Below are positions 1 through 8,140 of a DNA stretch of 64,000 nt, in pieces. The stretch comes from an uncultured Desulfobacterales bacterium (GTDB lineage: Bacteria > Desulfobacterota > Desulfobulbia > Desulfobulbales > Desulfocapsaceae): positions 55,086-119,085 of the forward strand of contig CALGIJ010000028.1 in NCBI GenBank assembly GCA_937915545.1. Direction: 5' to 3'. Under the pieces are notes generated by a model, which was not told where the DNA came from, searched no databases, and worked only from the letters and a program-made list of their open reading frames with translations. The translations under genes and the position numbers were made by a program. Within the stretch, counting starts at the first letter, position 1; every line of letters starts with the position of its first letter.

Positions 1-1129
1 CGAGGCGCAACTGGTCAATATGATCGTCGACCAGCTGGCGCTGATGGTAAAGCCGGGGCAACACATCACCGTGCTCGCCACCGCCATTACCCCCCAGGGC
101 GTGGACAGCCTCGCCAAGAGGCTCAAGACCCGGCCCGCCGGTCCGGTGGAGGTCAGCGTCGCCCACTTCCCCTTCGACCAGCCGTCGCTGATGGCCAGGG
201 CCTTTGCACGCTACGCCCCACGGCTGGCGGTCGTGGTCGAGACCGAGCTGTGGCCGGCCTTCCTCGTCACCGCGCGGCGGCGCCAGGTGCCGGTGCTGCT
301 CGTCAACGGCCGCATGTCGGAGAAGAGCCACCGCTCCTATCGCCGCTTCGCCGCCTTCTTCGGCAGTTACGGTCCGCAGGCGATCCGCGCCATTTCCCCC
401 GCCGACGCGGCGCGCTTCCAGTCGGTGTGCGGCCGGGCCGACATCGCGGTGATGAATAACATCAAGTTCGACCGCATCACCCCGCCCGCCCTCAATCCCG
501 CCGCCACCCCCATCCGCTCCCTGCTGCCCGCCTCCTCGCCCATGGTCCTGCTCGGCTCGGTGCGGCGCGAGGAGGAAGAGCTGCTGCTGCCGACCGTGAC
601 GGCGCTGCTGGCCCGGCGGCCGGATCTGATCGTCGCCCTCTTCCCCAAGCATATCGAGCGCGCCGAGACCTGGTGCCGGCGTCTTGCCGACCAGGGCGTG
701 CACAGCGTGCGGCGCTCCCTGGCCGAGGGGCCGCAGCCGCCGGGGTCGGTGATCGTCTGGGACGTCTTCGGCGAGCTGGCCGGGGCCTACGCCCTGGCGT
801 CGGCAGCCTTCGTCGGCGGCAGCCTGCTGCCCCTCGGCGGGCAGAACTTCCTCGAGCCGCTGGTCTTCGGGCTGCGGCCGATCATCGGCCCCTACTGGAA
901 GAACTTCGCCTGGGTCGGCCGCGACATCGTCGACTGCGGCCTGGTGTCCGAGGTGGCCGACGCCAGCCTCCTCACCGAAAAATTGCTCGCCGCCCTCGGC
1001 GAAACAACGCCACGCGACCTGGTGACCGACCGGGTGCACGAGTTCTTCCGCCCGCGCCAGGGCGGCACCCGCCAGGCCTGCCAGCTCATTCTCGACAACC
1101 TGCACCCCCCACGAGGCACCTCGCCATGA
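1..1129 (+). CDS. waaA: 3-deoxy-D-manno-octulosonic acid (Kdo) transferase, 5' end outside window
   Basis: The enzyme transfers Kdo from CMP-Kdo to lipid A precursor at the inner membrane (GT30 family). The reading frame is open to the left edge (first full codon at base 2), so the N-terminus is cut off. About 375 residues are visible against roughly 420-430 for the family, so the membrane anchor and the first part of the acceptor domain are missing. Family landmarks seen are the VVVETELWP segment, GSVRREEEELLL starting the donor half, LFPKHIERAE, and GGQNFLEPLVFG plus IIGPYWKNF near the C-terminus, which is the nucleotide-sugar binding region. The stop codon overlaps the next start as ATGA (1126-1129), so it is translationally coupled to kdsB, which makes its donor substrate. 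Confidence 0.93.
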   Translation, partial: EAQLVNMIVDQLALMVKPGQHITVLATAITPQGVDSLAKRLKTRPAGPVEVSVAHFPFDQPSLMARAFARYAPRLAVVVETELWPAFLVTARRRQVPVLLVNGRMSEKSHRSYRRFAAFFGSYGPQAIRAISPADAARFQSVCGRADIAVMNNIKFDRITPPALNPAATPIRSLLPASSPMVLLGSVRREEEELLLPTVTALLARRPDLIVALFPKHIERAETWCRRLADQGVHSVRRSLAEGPQPPGSVIVWDVFGELAGAYALASAAFVGGSLLPLGGQNFLEPLVFGLRPIIGPYWKNFAWVGRDIVDCGLVSEVADASLLTEKLLAALGETTPRDLVTDRVHEFFRPRQGGTRQACQLILDNLHPPRGTSP

Positions 1130-1869
1130 CCGCACTGCCCCCCTGCTACGGCCTCATCCCGGCGCGCTACCAGTCGCACCGCTTCCCCGGCAAGCCGCTG
1201 GCCGACATCCTCGGCAAGCCGATGTTCTACCACGTCTACGAACGCGCCATGCGCTGCCCCAGCCTGCGCCGGGTGTGGCTGGCCACCGATGACCAGCGCA
1301 TCTACGACGCCGCCGAGAAGCTGGCGGTGCCGGTGGTGATGACCCGCGACGATCACCCCAGCGGCTCGGACCGCATCATGGAGGCGGCGCAGCTGCTGGG
1401 CATCGAGGACGAGGCGGTGGTGGTCAACATCCAGGGCGACGAGCCGGCGCTTGACCCGGAGATGCTCTCCCGCCTCGTCGCCCCCTTCGCCGACCCGGCC
1501 ATCGCCGTCACCACCCTGGCGCGGGTCATCGACAGCGTCGAGGCCGAGAACCCCGACCGCGTCAAGGTGGTGCGGGCGGCCGACGGCAAGGCTCTCTACT
1601 TTTCCCGCGCCAAGATCCCCTACCTCCGCGACGAGGCGGGCGACGACGCCCACTACCTCCTCCACGTCGGCATCTACGCCTACCGCCTCGCCGCCCTGCG
1701 CACCTTCACCTCGCTGGCGCCCAGCCCGCTGGAGAGAATCGAGAAGCTCGAACAGCTGCGCCTGCTCGAGGCAGGCATCCCCATCCATGTCGTGCTCACC
1801 GACTACCGCGGCTTCGGCGTCGACCGCCCCGAAGACCTGACGCTCATCCTCTCCCGCCTGCAAGGCTAG
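1126..1869 (+). CDS. kdsB: 3-deoxy-manno-octulosonate cytidylyltransferase (CMP-Kdo synthetase)
   Basis: Activates Kdo with CTP to give CMP-Kdo for lipopolysaccharide inner-core synthesis in the cytoplasm. The protein is 247 residues, the normal family length. Signatures are IPARYQSHRFPGKPLADI at the N-terminus (nucleotide-binding loop), VWLATDD, NIQGDEPALDPEMI-type motif (NIQGDEPALDPEM), and HVGIYAYRLAALR followed by SPLERIEKLEQLRLLEAG. The start at 1126 overlaps the waaA stop by 4 nt; no other start fits the conserved N-terminus. It is the last gene of its transcription unit because a strong intrinsic terminator begins directly after the stop codon. Confidence 0.96.
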   Translation: MTALPPCYGLIPARYQSHRFPGKPLADILGKPMFYHVYERAMRCPSLRRVWLATDDQRIYDAAEKLAVPVVMTRDDHPSGSDRIMEAAQLLGIEDEAVVVNIQGDEPALDPEMLSRLVAPFADPAIAVTTLARVIDSVEAENPDRVKVVRAADGKALYFSRAKIPYLRDEAGDDAHYLLHVGIYAYRLAALRTFTSLAPSPLERIEKLEQLRLLEAGIPIHVVLTDYRGFGVDRPEDLTLILSRLQG

Positions 1870-1870
1870 C

Positions 1871-1907
1871 CAAGCGGGGGGAATTTTTCGCCCCCCGCTT
1901 GCTTTTT
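1871..1907 (+). terminator. Rho-independent terminator after kdsB
   Basis: Perfect 11-bp stem (CAAGCGGGGGG at 1871-1881 pairing with CCCCCCGCTTG at 1891-1901), a 9-nt loop, then CTTTTT. It starts 2 nt after the kdsB stop codon and is the most canonical terminator in the window. Confidence 0.9.
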
Positions 1908-1943
1908 CCCGGAGGCGATGCTGTAATTGAAACAAGGGGGACG

Positions 1944-1965
1944 CGGTTCGGTCATAGCCGAACCG
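1944..1965. promoter_or_regulatory. Inverted repeat upstream of the first chemoreceptor gene
   Basis: Perfect 8-bp arms (CGGTTCGG and CCGAACCG) separated by 6 nt, 110 nt before the chemoreceptor start and downstream of the kdsB terminator. It could be an operator or a leader hairpin. I found no convincing -35/-10 pair beside it, and the surrounding sequence does not match the c-di-GMP riboswitch core. Confidence 0.35.
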
Positions 1966-2074
1966 TGCCATATCGTCGCCGACCGGCCGGCCTCATGTCG
2001 ACCCGGGCGCAGCCCGTCCCCCGCCTTCATCCCGCCCCCCGGACGGCGACCCAACCCTCTCGGGGAGGTCCGCC

Positions 2075-4240
2075 ATGAAACTGACCATCAGCAAGAAGAT
2101 CCTCGCCGCCACCCTGCCCTTTTTCCTCATCTTCGGCCTGGCGCTGCTCTTCCTCGGCCTGTTCAGCGTCGAGAAGCAGGGCCGGCAGAGCCTTCAGCTC
2201 ATCACCCAGACCATGGAGAACGAGAAGAAGGAGAAGCTCACCGACCTGGTGCGCAACACCTTCGAGATCCTCTCCACCCAGTACCGGGCCGCCCACGACG
2301 TAACCATCATCGCCAAAGCCTACGAAAATGAGCTGCAGTCGGTGGTCGACCTCGCCTTCTCCTCGGTGGAGGCCATCTACGCCCGCCCCGGCGAGAGCGA
2401 GGAGTGGAAGAAGAGCGAGGCGATGAAGGTCGTCAAGGGGATGCGCTACGGCGGCGACAACTATGTGTGGATCAACGACATGAAGCCGACCATGGTCATG
2501 CACCCCATCAAGCCCGAGCTCGACGGCAGCGACCTCTCCACCTACAAGGACCCCAAAGGCAAGCTGCTCTTCAACGAGTTCGTCAAGGTCTGCGCCAAGG
2601 ACGGCCAGGGCTTCGTCGACTACCTGTGGCCGCGCCCCGGCAAGAGCGAGCCGGTGGCCAAGCTCAGCTATGTCAAGCTCTTCAAGCCGTGGAACTGGGT
2701 GATCGGCACCGGCGTCTACCTGGAGGCGGCGGAACGGCATTTCCAGGAAGAGGCCAAACGGCAGATCGGCAGCCTGCGCTTCGGCCCCGAGGGCAAGGAC
2801 TACTTCTTCATCATCGACGCCCGGGCGCAGATGATCATGCACCCCATCAACCCGGCCCTCGACGGCAAGGACCAGAGTGATTTCCGCGACCCCAAGGGCA
2901 AGGCCCTCTTCGCCGAGATGGCCAGTGTCTGCCGCGACAAGGGCCAGGGTTTCGTCGACTACCTGTGGCCCAAGCCGGGCGCCGCCGAGCCGGTGGCCAA
3001 GCTCAGCTATGTGCAGCTCTTCAAGGAATGGGGGTGGATCGTCGGCACCGGCATCTATGTCGACGACATCGCCCAGGCCATGGAACGGCAGCGGCAAACC
3101 ATGGACCGCGAACTGGCGCGCCAGAAGATGACCATCAGCGGCGTGGTGGTGGTGGTCATCACCCTCATCGCCGTCCTGTTGACCTTCCTGGCGGGTCGCA
3201 TCGCCAGGCCGATCCGCGCCAGCGACGACTTCTTCCGCGATATCGCCGAGGGCGAGGGCGACCTCACCAAACGGCTGGCGGTGAGCAGCCGCGACGAGGT
3301 CGGCGAGATGGCCGCCTCCTTCAACACCTTCGCCGACAAGCTCCAGGCGATGATCGGCTTCATCGCCGGGCAGGCAACGCAGATCCATGGCGCCTCGCGG
3401 GCGCTGACCGGCATCGCCGCCGAGCTCGCCGGCAACGCCCGCGACTCCCTGGGCAAATCGACCAGCGTCGCCACCGCCGTCGAGGAGATGTCGGCCAATA
3501 TGCGCTCGGTGGCAACGGCCATGGACGAGGCGGCCTCGCGGGTCGACGCGGTGGCCTCGGCGGTGGAGGAGATGACCTCGACCATCAACGAGATCGCCCG
3601 CACCTCGGAGAAGGCCAGGGACGTCACCACGCGGGCGGTGCGCCAGTCGGCAGAGGCCTCGACGCGGGTCGCCGCCCTCGACGAGGCAGCCCGCGAGATC
3701 ACCAAGGTGCTGGAGACCATCACCGATATCTCCAAGCAGGTCAACCTCCTCGCCCTCAACGCGACCATCGAGGCGGCACGGGCCGGGGATGCCGGCAAGG
3801 GTTTTGCCGTCGTCGCCGGCGAGATCAAGGTGCTGGCGGCGCAGACCGCCGACGCCAGCAACCTCATCAAGGAGCGCATCGGCCTCATCGAGCGGACCAC
3901 CAGGGCCACCGTCGCCGACATCGAGGGCATCCACGGGGTGGTCGGCGAGAACGCCGACATCGTCAACACCATCGCCGCGGCGGTGGAGGAGCAGTCGCTC
4001 ACCGCCGGGGAGATCTCGCGCAATATGGCGGAACTGGCCGGTGGCATCCAGGAGGTCAACCACAACGTCGGCGAGAGCTCGCAGGTCTCGCAGATGATCG
4101 CCGCCGAGGTCGCCGAGATCGACGGCGCCACCGGGCGCATGAACGACAGCGCCGCCATGGTGGAGAAGAACGCCGCCACCCTCGACGGCCTGGCCAAGGG
4201 GCTGACCGAACTGGTGGCGCGCTACAAGTTCACCTCCTGA
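2075..4240 (+). CDS. Methyl-accepting chemotaxis protein with tandem Cache domains
   Basis: Transmembrane chemoreceptor of 721 residues. Order: cytoplasmic tip, TM1 (about 9-30), a periplasmic sensor made of two consecutive single-Cache units (about 110-222 and 230-332), TM2 (about 350-372), HAMP, and a cytoplasmic signalling domain with the hairpin-tip region VNLLALNATIEAARAGDAG. Each Cache unit contains an MHPI..P.LDG motif, DPKGK and DGQGFVDYLWP or its equivalent; the two units are very alike in protein and DNA, which implies a recent internal duplication. The start has a strong Shine-Dalgarno (GGGGAGG, 6 nt spacing). It stands alone with no che gene beside it. The ligand cannot be told; related units often bind small carboxylates. 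Confidence 0.93.
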   Translation: MKLTISKKILAATLPFFLIFGLALLFLGLFSVEKQGRQSLQLITQTMENEKKEKLTDLVRNTFEILSTQYRAAHDVTIIAKAYENELQSVVDLAFSSVEAIYARPGESEEWKKSEAMKVVKGMRYGGDNYVWINDMKPTMVMHPIKPELDGSDLSTYKDPKGKLLFNEFVKVCAKDGQGFVDYLWPRPGKSEPVAKLSYVKLFKPWNWVIGTGVYLEAAERHFQEEAKRQIGSLRFGPEGKDYFFIIDARAQMIMHPINPALDGKDQSDFRDPKGKALFAEMASVCRDKGQGFVDYLWPKPGAAEPVAKLSYVQLFKEWGWIVGTGIYVDDIAQAMERQRQTMDRELARQKMTISGVVVVVITLIAVLLTFLAGRIARPIRASDDFFRDIAEGEGDLTKRLAVSSRDEVGEMAASFNTFADKLQAMIGFIAGQATQIHGASRALTGIAAELAGNARDSLGKSTSVATAVEEMSANMRSVATAMDEAASRVDAVASAVEEMTSTINEIARTSEKARDVTTRAVRQSAEASTRVAALDEAAREITKVLETITDISKQVNLLALNATIEAARAGDAGKGFAVVAGEIKVLAAQTADASNLIKERIGLIERTTRATVADIEGIHGVVGENADIVNTIAAAVEEQSLTAGEISRNMAELAGGIQEVNHNVGESSQVSQMIAAEVAEIDGATGRMNDSAAMVEKNAATLDGLAKGLTELVARYKFTS

Positions 4241-4272
4241 GGCCCGCCGACGCTCCTCTGCACGGCTGCGCC

Positions 4273-4304
4273 CCGGCCTGACGACATCGACTTCGTCAGG
4301 CCGG
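4273..4304. terminator. Hairpin between convergent genes (probable bidirectional terminator)
   Basis: Perfect 12-bp stem (4273-4284 with 4293-4304) and an 8-nt loop between the converging chemoreceptor and AraC-family genes. There is no T-run on either side, so termination would be inefficient or factor-assisted. Confidence 0.55.
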
Positions 4305-4314
4305 CAGGCGAGAG

Positions 4315-5205
4315 TTACAGGGAGCGCGAGCTCGAGGGGGGCACGCCGTAATGCCGCCGGTACTCGCGGCTGAACTGCGCCGGGCTGTTATAGCCGACGC
4401 TGTAGCCGGCCTCGCTGACGCTCATACCCTGCAGCAGATGGGCCTGGGCATGGCTGAGCTTGACCTGCTTGGCGTACTGCAGGGGCGAGAGGTGCATCAC
4501 TTCCTTGAACTTCTTGTGAAAGGCCGAGCTGCTCATGTTGACCAGCCCGGCCAGCCTGCCCACCGAGACCACCTCGTCGAGGTTGCGGTGCAGGTGCTCC
4601 ACCGCCCGGGCGATCTGCTCGATCTGCCCGCGCTGCCGCAGGAGAGAGGGCAGCGCCCCACCGCGCTCCTCCTTGAGGATACGGAAATAGATCTCGTCGA
4701 TGATGCCCTCGCCGACGACTGCAGCCTCGTCGGGGCTCTCCAGGGCCTCCATCAGCCGAATCGCCGCATCGAGCAGCCTCTCGCGCAGGGGGGCGGTGAA
4801 GATGCCGGAGGGGTTACAGTCACCTGCCCGCTGGACCAGCGGCACGGCCTGCTCCATTCTGAGAAGGATATCGAGGATGCGCCGGCGCTCCACGGCGATG
4901 GCCAGGGCCAGCAGCGGTTTGTCGCAGCTGGCCTCCACCACCTCGCAGGCCACCGGCATCGGGGTAAGCACGGTGAGAAACTGACCGGCATGGTACTGGT
5001 AGGTGGTGCCATCGAGGACGCTCTGCTTTCTCCCCTGGGCGACGAAGATAAAGTAGGGCTGGTAGAGCAGGGCCCGGGGACGGTGCGGCTGAGACTCACG
5101 AAACACCTCGACATTGGCGATGGCGGTGGCGTTGCTGCCATCGCGCCGCGCGTTCCTGCCCAGCAGTTCGACCAGCCGAGCCATCTTCGTTTCCTGTGTT
5201 GTCAT
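4315..5205 (-). CDS. AraC-family transcriptional regulator (AraC_N / cupin type)
   Basis: Protein of 296 residues with an N-terminal AraC_N ligand-sensing domain (about 20-175) and a C-terminal pair of helix-turn-helix motifs (VSVGRLAGLVNMSSSAFHKKFKEV and MSVSEAGYSVGYNSPAQFSREYRRHYG). The second is the conserved AraC signature. I chose the start at 5205 (MTTQETK) over the longer frame from 5250 because AGGGAGA lies 8 nt upstream of it. Regulators of this subtype are commonly found beside alcohol or aldehyde dehydrogenase genes. Here an iron alcohol dehydrogenase lies 1.8 kb away on the opposite strand with two other genes between, so a regulatory link is a guess. Confidence 0.9.
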   Translation of the reverse strand: MTTQETKMARLVELLGRNARRDGSNATAIANVEVFRESQPHRPRALLYQPYFIFVAQGRKQSVLDGTTYQYHAGQFLTVLTPMPVACEVVEASCDKPLLALAIAVERRRILDILLRMEQAVPLVQRAGDCNPSGIFTAPLRERLLDAAIRLMEALESPDEAAVVGEGIIDEIYFRILKEERGGALPSLLRQRGQIEQIARAVEHLHRNLDEVVSVGRLAGLVNMSSSAFHKKFKEVMHLSPLQYAKQVKLSHAQAHLLQGMSVSEAGYSVGYNSPAQFSREYRRHYGVPPSSSRSL

Positions 5206-5428
5206 TGCCAATCTCCCTGGCGATTCGTCAGCGCCATTCTCGGTTATCACAGTCCGTTTGCCACCGCTGCCAGGCAGCCTCTCCCACCACTCTGCGCCAC
5301 CACACAGAACCTCTTGCTAAGGGAGTGGTCCATGCACCCGCTGACGGTCCCTGTACAAACCCGCTCCTGCCGTGCTATCATTGCGGCTCTGCAACCAATC
5401 CTCGAACAAGGGCACGGAGGAGGTCAGG

Positions 5429-5842
5429 ATGCTCAAAGAAGCCTCTCTATCGCAGATGAACACACTGCACATCCCCAAGGAAAAGCGGGTGTTGGTCAAC
5501 CGTGGGCGCGGCAACGACCGCCTCGCCCCCTCCGAGACTCTCTACCGCGAGATGTCGGCCATCAAGACGCGGCTCGAGACCGCTCTCGGCAAAGGCAGCG
5601 CCGAAGCCCACAATCGCGCTTTTCGCGAATGCCGCTACGAGAGCCGGTTTCGGCAACAGATCGACGCCACCCCCGAAGCCCTCAGGCAACTCGAGAAAAT
5701 TGCCTCCCAGGCCAGAGAGGAGGACCTCTATCTCATCTGTTATGAAGGGGCAGCCAAGGCCTGCCATCGCCGCATCCTGATGCGCATCATCGAGGAGCGT
5801 TTCGGGGTAGAGGTGGAGATCGTCGGGGTCGAGCCATACTGA
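5429..5842 (+). CDS. DUF488-family protein
   Basis: Small cytoplasmic protein (137 residues). The C-terminal part carries the DUF488 hallmark: an acidic strand ending LICYEGAAKACHRRILMR, where Cys and the CHR.IL motif are the family's conserved residues, followed by VEIVGVEPY. The upstream half (REMSAIKTRLETALG, AHNRAFRECRYESRFRQQI) is basic and helical and less conserved. The start at 5429 is supported by GGAGGAGG 7 nt upstream; an in-frame ATG at 5372 lacks a ribosome site. The biochemical function of the family is unknown. It is divergent from the AraC-type gene and ends 2 nt before the next gene. Confidence 0.8.
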   Translation: MLKEASLSQMNTLHIPKEKRVLVNRGRGNDRLAPSETLYREMSAIKTRLETALGKGSAEAHNRAFRECRYESRFRQQIDATPEALRQLEKIASQAREEDLYLICYEGAAKACHRRILMRIIEERFGVEVEIVGVEPY

Positions 5843-5844
5843 GC

Positions 5845-6750
5845 ATGCGACGCACCATACTCTTCACCTGGTTCCTCTTGACCCTGGCCGCCTGCCCTGT
5901 CGACCCCGCCAGTTCCTGCACCCTGTGGACGGCCATCGGCAGCGACGAACAGACACGCCGGGTGACCTTTCTCGCCAAGAATCGGGACTGGACACCCGAC
6001 CACCACCAGGAACTGCGGCTGGTGAGAAGCGACAAAGGCTATGACTACTTCGGTCTCTTGGCCGTTGGCGGCGCGGAACCGGGGCTTAAAGCCGGCATCA
6101 ACCGTCAGGGTCTCTCGATCGTCAGCGCCAGCGCCAGTTCCATACCCCGGAGTCAACGGGCGATTGCGCCTGGGGAAAGGGGCCTGATGCGGCGACTGCT
6201 CGCTTCCTGCGCCTCGGTGGACGAGCTCAGGCAAGCCGGCCATCTTTTCGCCAGGGCACGGCCGATGTTTCTCCTCGCCGCCGATTCCCGTCAAACCCTC
6301 GTGGTGGAGATCGGACGAAATGGCGAATACCGCCTGGACGCGCCTCATGGAGAGTTCTCTGCCCACGCCAACCACTTCCTCAACCCGGAACTGGCCGGCA
6401 ACAACAGCAGGATCGGGTCCAGCAGCAAACAACGGCTGGCGACGATCACTCGCCTGTTGAGCTCGGCCCCCCGCCCCATGTCCCTGGCCGACATGGTCGC
6501 CATGAGCGAGGACCGAACTCATGGCCCGGACAACAGTCTCCTCAGAACGGGCACCCACACCAGCGACGAGAGAACACTGGCCACCTGGATTGTCGCCCTT
6601 CCCGACCACGGAGCCCCCGTCTTGTATGTGAAGCTCCGCAACCCAGGCGACGAAGAACGAGCCGCAACCTTCCACCTCGACCAAGCCTTTTGGGAGAGCG
6701 CTGCCATTTCCGGCATTGCCAGCTCCTCCGGGAGAGCCATAACCGACTAG
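5845..6750 (+). CDS. Exported Ntn-hydrolase of the C45 / acyl-coenzyme A:6-aminopenicillanate acyltransferase-like group
   Basis: Protein of 301 residues with a signal peptide. After it comes CTLWTAIG (Cys25), then FLAKNRDW and GLKAGINRQGLSI, the pattern of N-terminal-nucleophile amidohydrolases in which the mature N-terminal Cys is the nucleophile and the KNRD Asn/Arg/Asp lie in the active site. SAHANHFLNPEL is a second family landmark. Cleavage at ASS|C25 would free this Cys. However, LAAC ending at Cys17 also fits a lipobox, which would bury Cys25 inside the chain, so the localisation is ambiguous. The gene follows the DUF488 gene by 2 nt and is probably co-transcribed with it. Substrate unknown (amide bonds of penicillin-, bile-salt- or acyl-amino-acid-like compounds in relatives). 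Confidence 0.75.
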   Translation: MRRTILFTWFLLTLAACPVDPASSCTLWTAIGSDEQTRRVTFLAKNRDWTPDHHQELRLVRSDKGYDYFGLLAVGGAEPGLKAGINRQGLSIVSASASSIPRSQRAIAPGERGLMRRLLASCASVDELRQAGHLFARARPMFLLAADSRQTLVVEIGRNGEYRLDAPHGEFSAHANHFLNPELAGNNSRIGSSSKQRLATITRLLSSAPRPMSLADMVAMSEDRTHGPDNSLLRTGTHTSDERTLATWIVALPDHGAPVLYVKLRNPGDEERAATFHLDQAFWESAAISGIASSSGRAITD

Positions 6751-6857
6751 GCACGAAAGGCCGGACATCTGCCCCCACCCTGCCCGACGAGCCCCCGCGG
6801 TTTCGACGAAAGTATTTCGTAGTAGAGGATCGTGCAAGAAAACTGCCCATTTATGTC

Positions 6858-6886
6858 TTCAAATCGCCCTTGGCAAACACTATAGT
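6858..6886 (+). promoter_or_regulatory. Candidate sigma-70 promoter for the iron alcohol dehydrogenase
   Basis: TTCAAA (6858-6863), 17-nt spacer, TATAGT (6881-6886), in a locally AT-rich intergenic region 87 nt before the gene. A 7-bp inverted repeat (TTGGCAA 6870-6876, TTGCCAA 6901-6907) brackets the -10 element and the expected transcription start, as an operator would. Confidence 0.5.
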
Positions 6887-6972
6887 CGGCTTGCAGGTAA
6901 TTGCCAACCCGCCTTGACCGCCTTCCGGCGCGGCGGACCAGAGACCCCACCCTCGCATAACGGAGATACGTG

Positions 6973-8124
6973 ATGAAAGACTTCACCTACTACAACCCAA
7001 CGAGAATCGAGTTCGGCAAAGGCAAGGAAAATTCCATCGGCAGCTATGTGGGCGAGTTCGGCCCCGCCAAGGTACTCGTCCTCTACGGCTCGGAGCGCAT
7101 CAAGCGCGACGGCCTCTTCGCCCGCGTCACCACCTCCCTCGAACAGCAGGGCATCGCCTGGCAGGCCCTGGGCGGCGTGGTCAGCAACCCGCGCCTCGGC
7201 CTGGTCAGAGAGGCCATCGCCCTGGCCAGGGACAAGGGGCTGCAGGGCGTGGTGGCGGTCGGCGGCGGCTCGGTGCTCGACTCCGCCAAGGCGATCGCCG
7301 CCGGGGCCGTCCATGACGGCGACGTCTGGGACTTCTTCATCGGCCGGGCGGTGGTAACAAAGGCCCTGCCGGTGTTCGCCATCATGACCCTGGCCGCCAC
7401 CGGCAGCGAGATGAATTCCTACGGTGTCGTCACCAACGAGGCCACCAGCCAGAAATACGCCATCGGCTCCCCCCTGCTGCATCCCAAGGTGTCGGTGATC
7501 AACCCCGAGTTGATGGCCTCGGTCAGCCCTGCCTACCTGGCTTACTCCGCCGTCGACATCTTCGCCCACTGCCTCGACCTCTATTTCACCGCCGAGTATT
7601 TCCCCGACTACAACGCGGCGCTGATCGAGAACATCCTGCACACGGTAATGCGCACCACCGCCGTCCTCCTCGACAACCCGGGAGACTACGCGGCGCGGGC
7701 CGAGTTCGCCTGGGCCGCGACCATGGCCCTCAACGGCCTGACCTTTGTCGGCGTCTCCGGCAACGGTTTTGACACCCACATGATCGAGCACGCCATGTCC
7801 GCCCTCCACGACGTCGCCCACGGCGCCGGGCTGGCGGTGGTGCTGCCGGCATGGATGCGCTGGTACCAGGGCAGGCGGCCGCAGCGGTTTGCCCGCTTCG
7901 CCGAAAAGATGTTCGCCGAAAACGACGGCCAGGCCGGTATCGAGCGGCTGCGCCGCTGGTTCAAGGCCATCGGCGCCCCGGTGACCCTGGCCGAGCTCGG
8001 CATCCCCGAGAGCGGTCTGACGGCGGTGGCCGAGAACGCCTATGGCCTGGCCGAGAACTGGGGCATCGCCGACCAGTATCCGGTCGCCGCCATCGTCGAT
8101 ATCCTCCGCCTCGCCCGCGAGTAA
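6973..8124 (+). CDS. Iron-dependent NAD(P)H alcohol dehydrogenase (butanol dehydrogenase / YqhD type)
   Basis: Reduces aldehydes to alcohols (or the reverse) in the cytoplasm. Product is 383 residues, usual for group III iron alcohol dehydrogenases. It begins FTYYNPTRIEFGKG, typical of the BDH/YqhD subgroup. GGGSVLDSAKAIAAG is the nucleotide-binding loop, TLAATGSEMNSYGVVTNE follows, and the metal ligands lie in AVDIFAHCLDLYF (Asp, His) and IEHAMSALHDVAHGAGLAVV (two His). The start ATG at 6973 follows an overlapping GTG at 6970; CGGAG 7 nt upstream favours the ATG. Its own promoter and a bracketing inverted repeat lie upstream. Physiological substrate is not evident. Confidence 0.94.
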   Translation: MKDFTYYNPTRIEFGKGKENSIGSYVGEFGPAKVLVLYGSERIKRDGLFARVTTSLEQQGIAWQALGGVVSNPRLGLVREAIALARDKGLQGVVAVGGGSVLDSAKAIAAGAVHDGDVWDFFIGRAVVTKALPVFAIMTLAATGSEMNSYGVVTNEATSQKYAIGSPLLHPKVSVINPELMASVSPAYLAYSAVDIFAHCLDLYFTAEYFPDYNAALIENILHTVMRTTAVLLDNPGDYAARAEFAWAATMALNGLTFVGVSGNGFDTHMIEHAMSALHDVAHGAGLAVVLPAWMRWYQGRRPQRFARFAEKMFAENDGQAGIERLRRWFKAIGAPVTLAELGIPESGLTAVAENAYGLAENWGIADQYPVAAIVDILRLARE

Positions 8125-8140
8125 AGGAGGGGCCGGTCGC

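Noticed and set aside
1908..2074. c-di-GMP riboswitch upstream of the first chemoreceptor
   Set aside because: The region has a simple 8-bp inverted repeat but not the conserved core of either c-di-GMP riboswitch class.
2027..4063. 678-residue open frame on the minus strand
   Set aside because: It is a shadow of the chemoreceptor gene: composition is Gly/Asp/His-rich without motifs, and the opposite frame is an unmistakable chemoreceptor.
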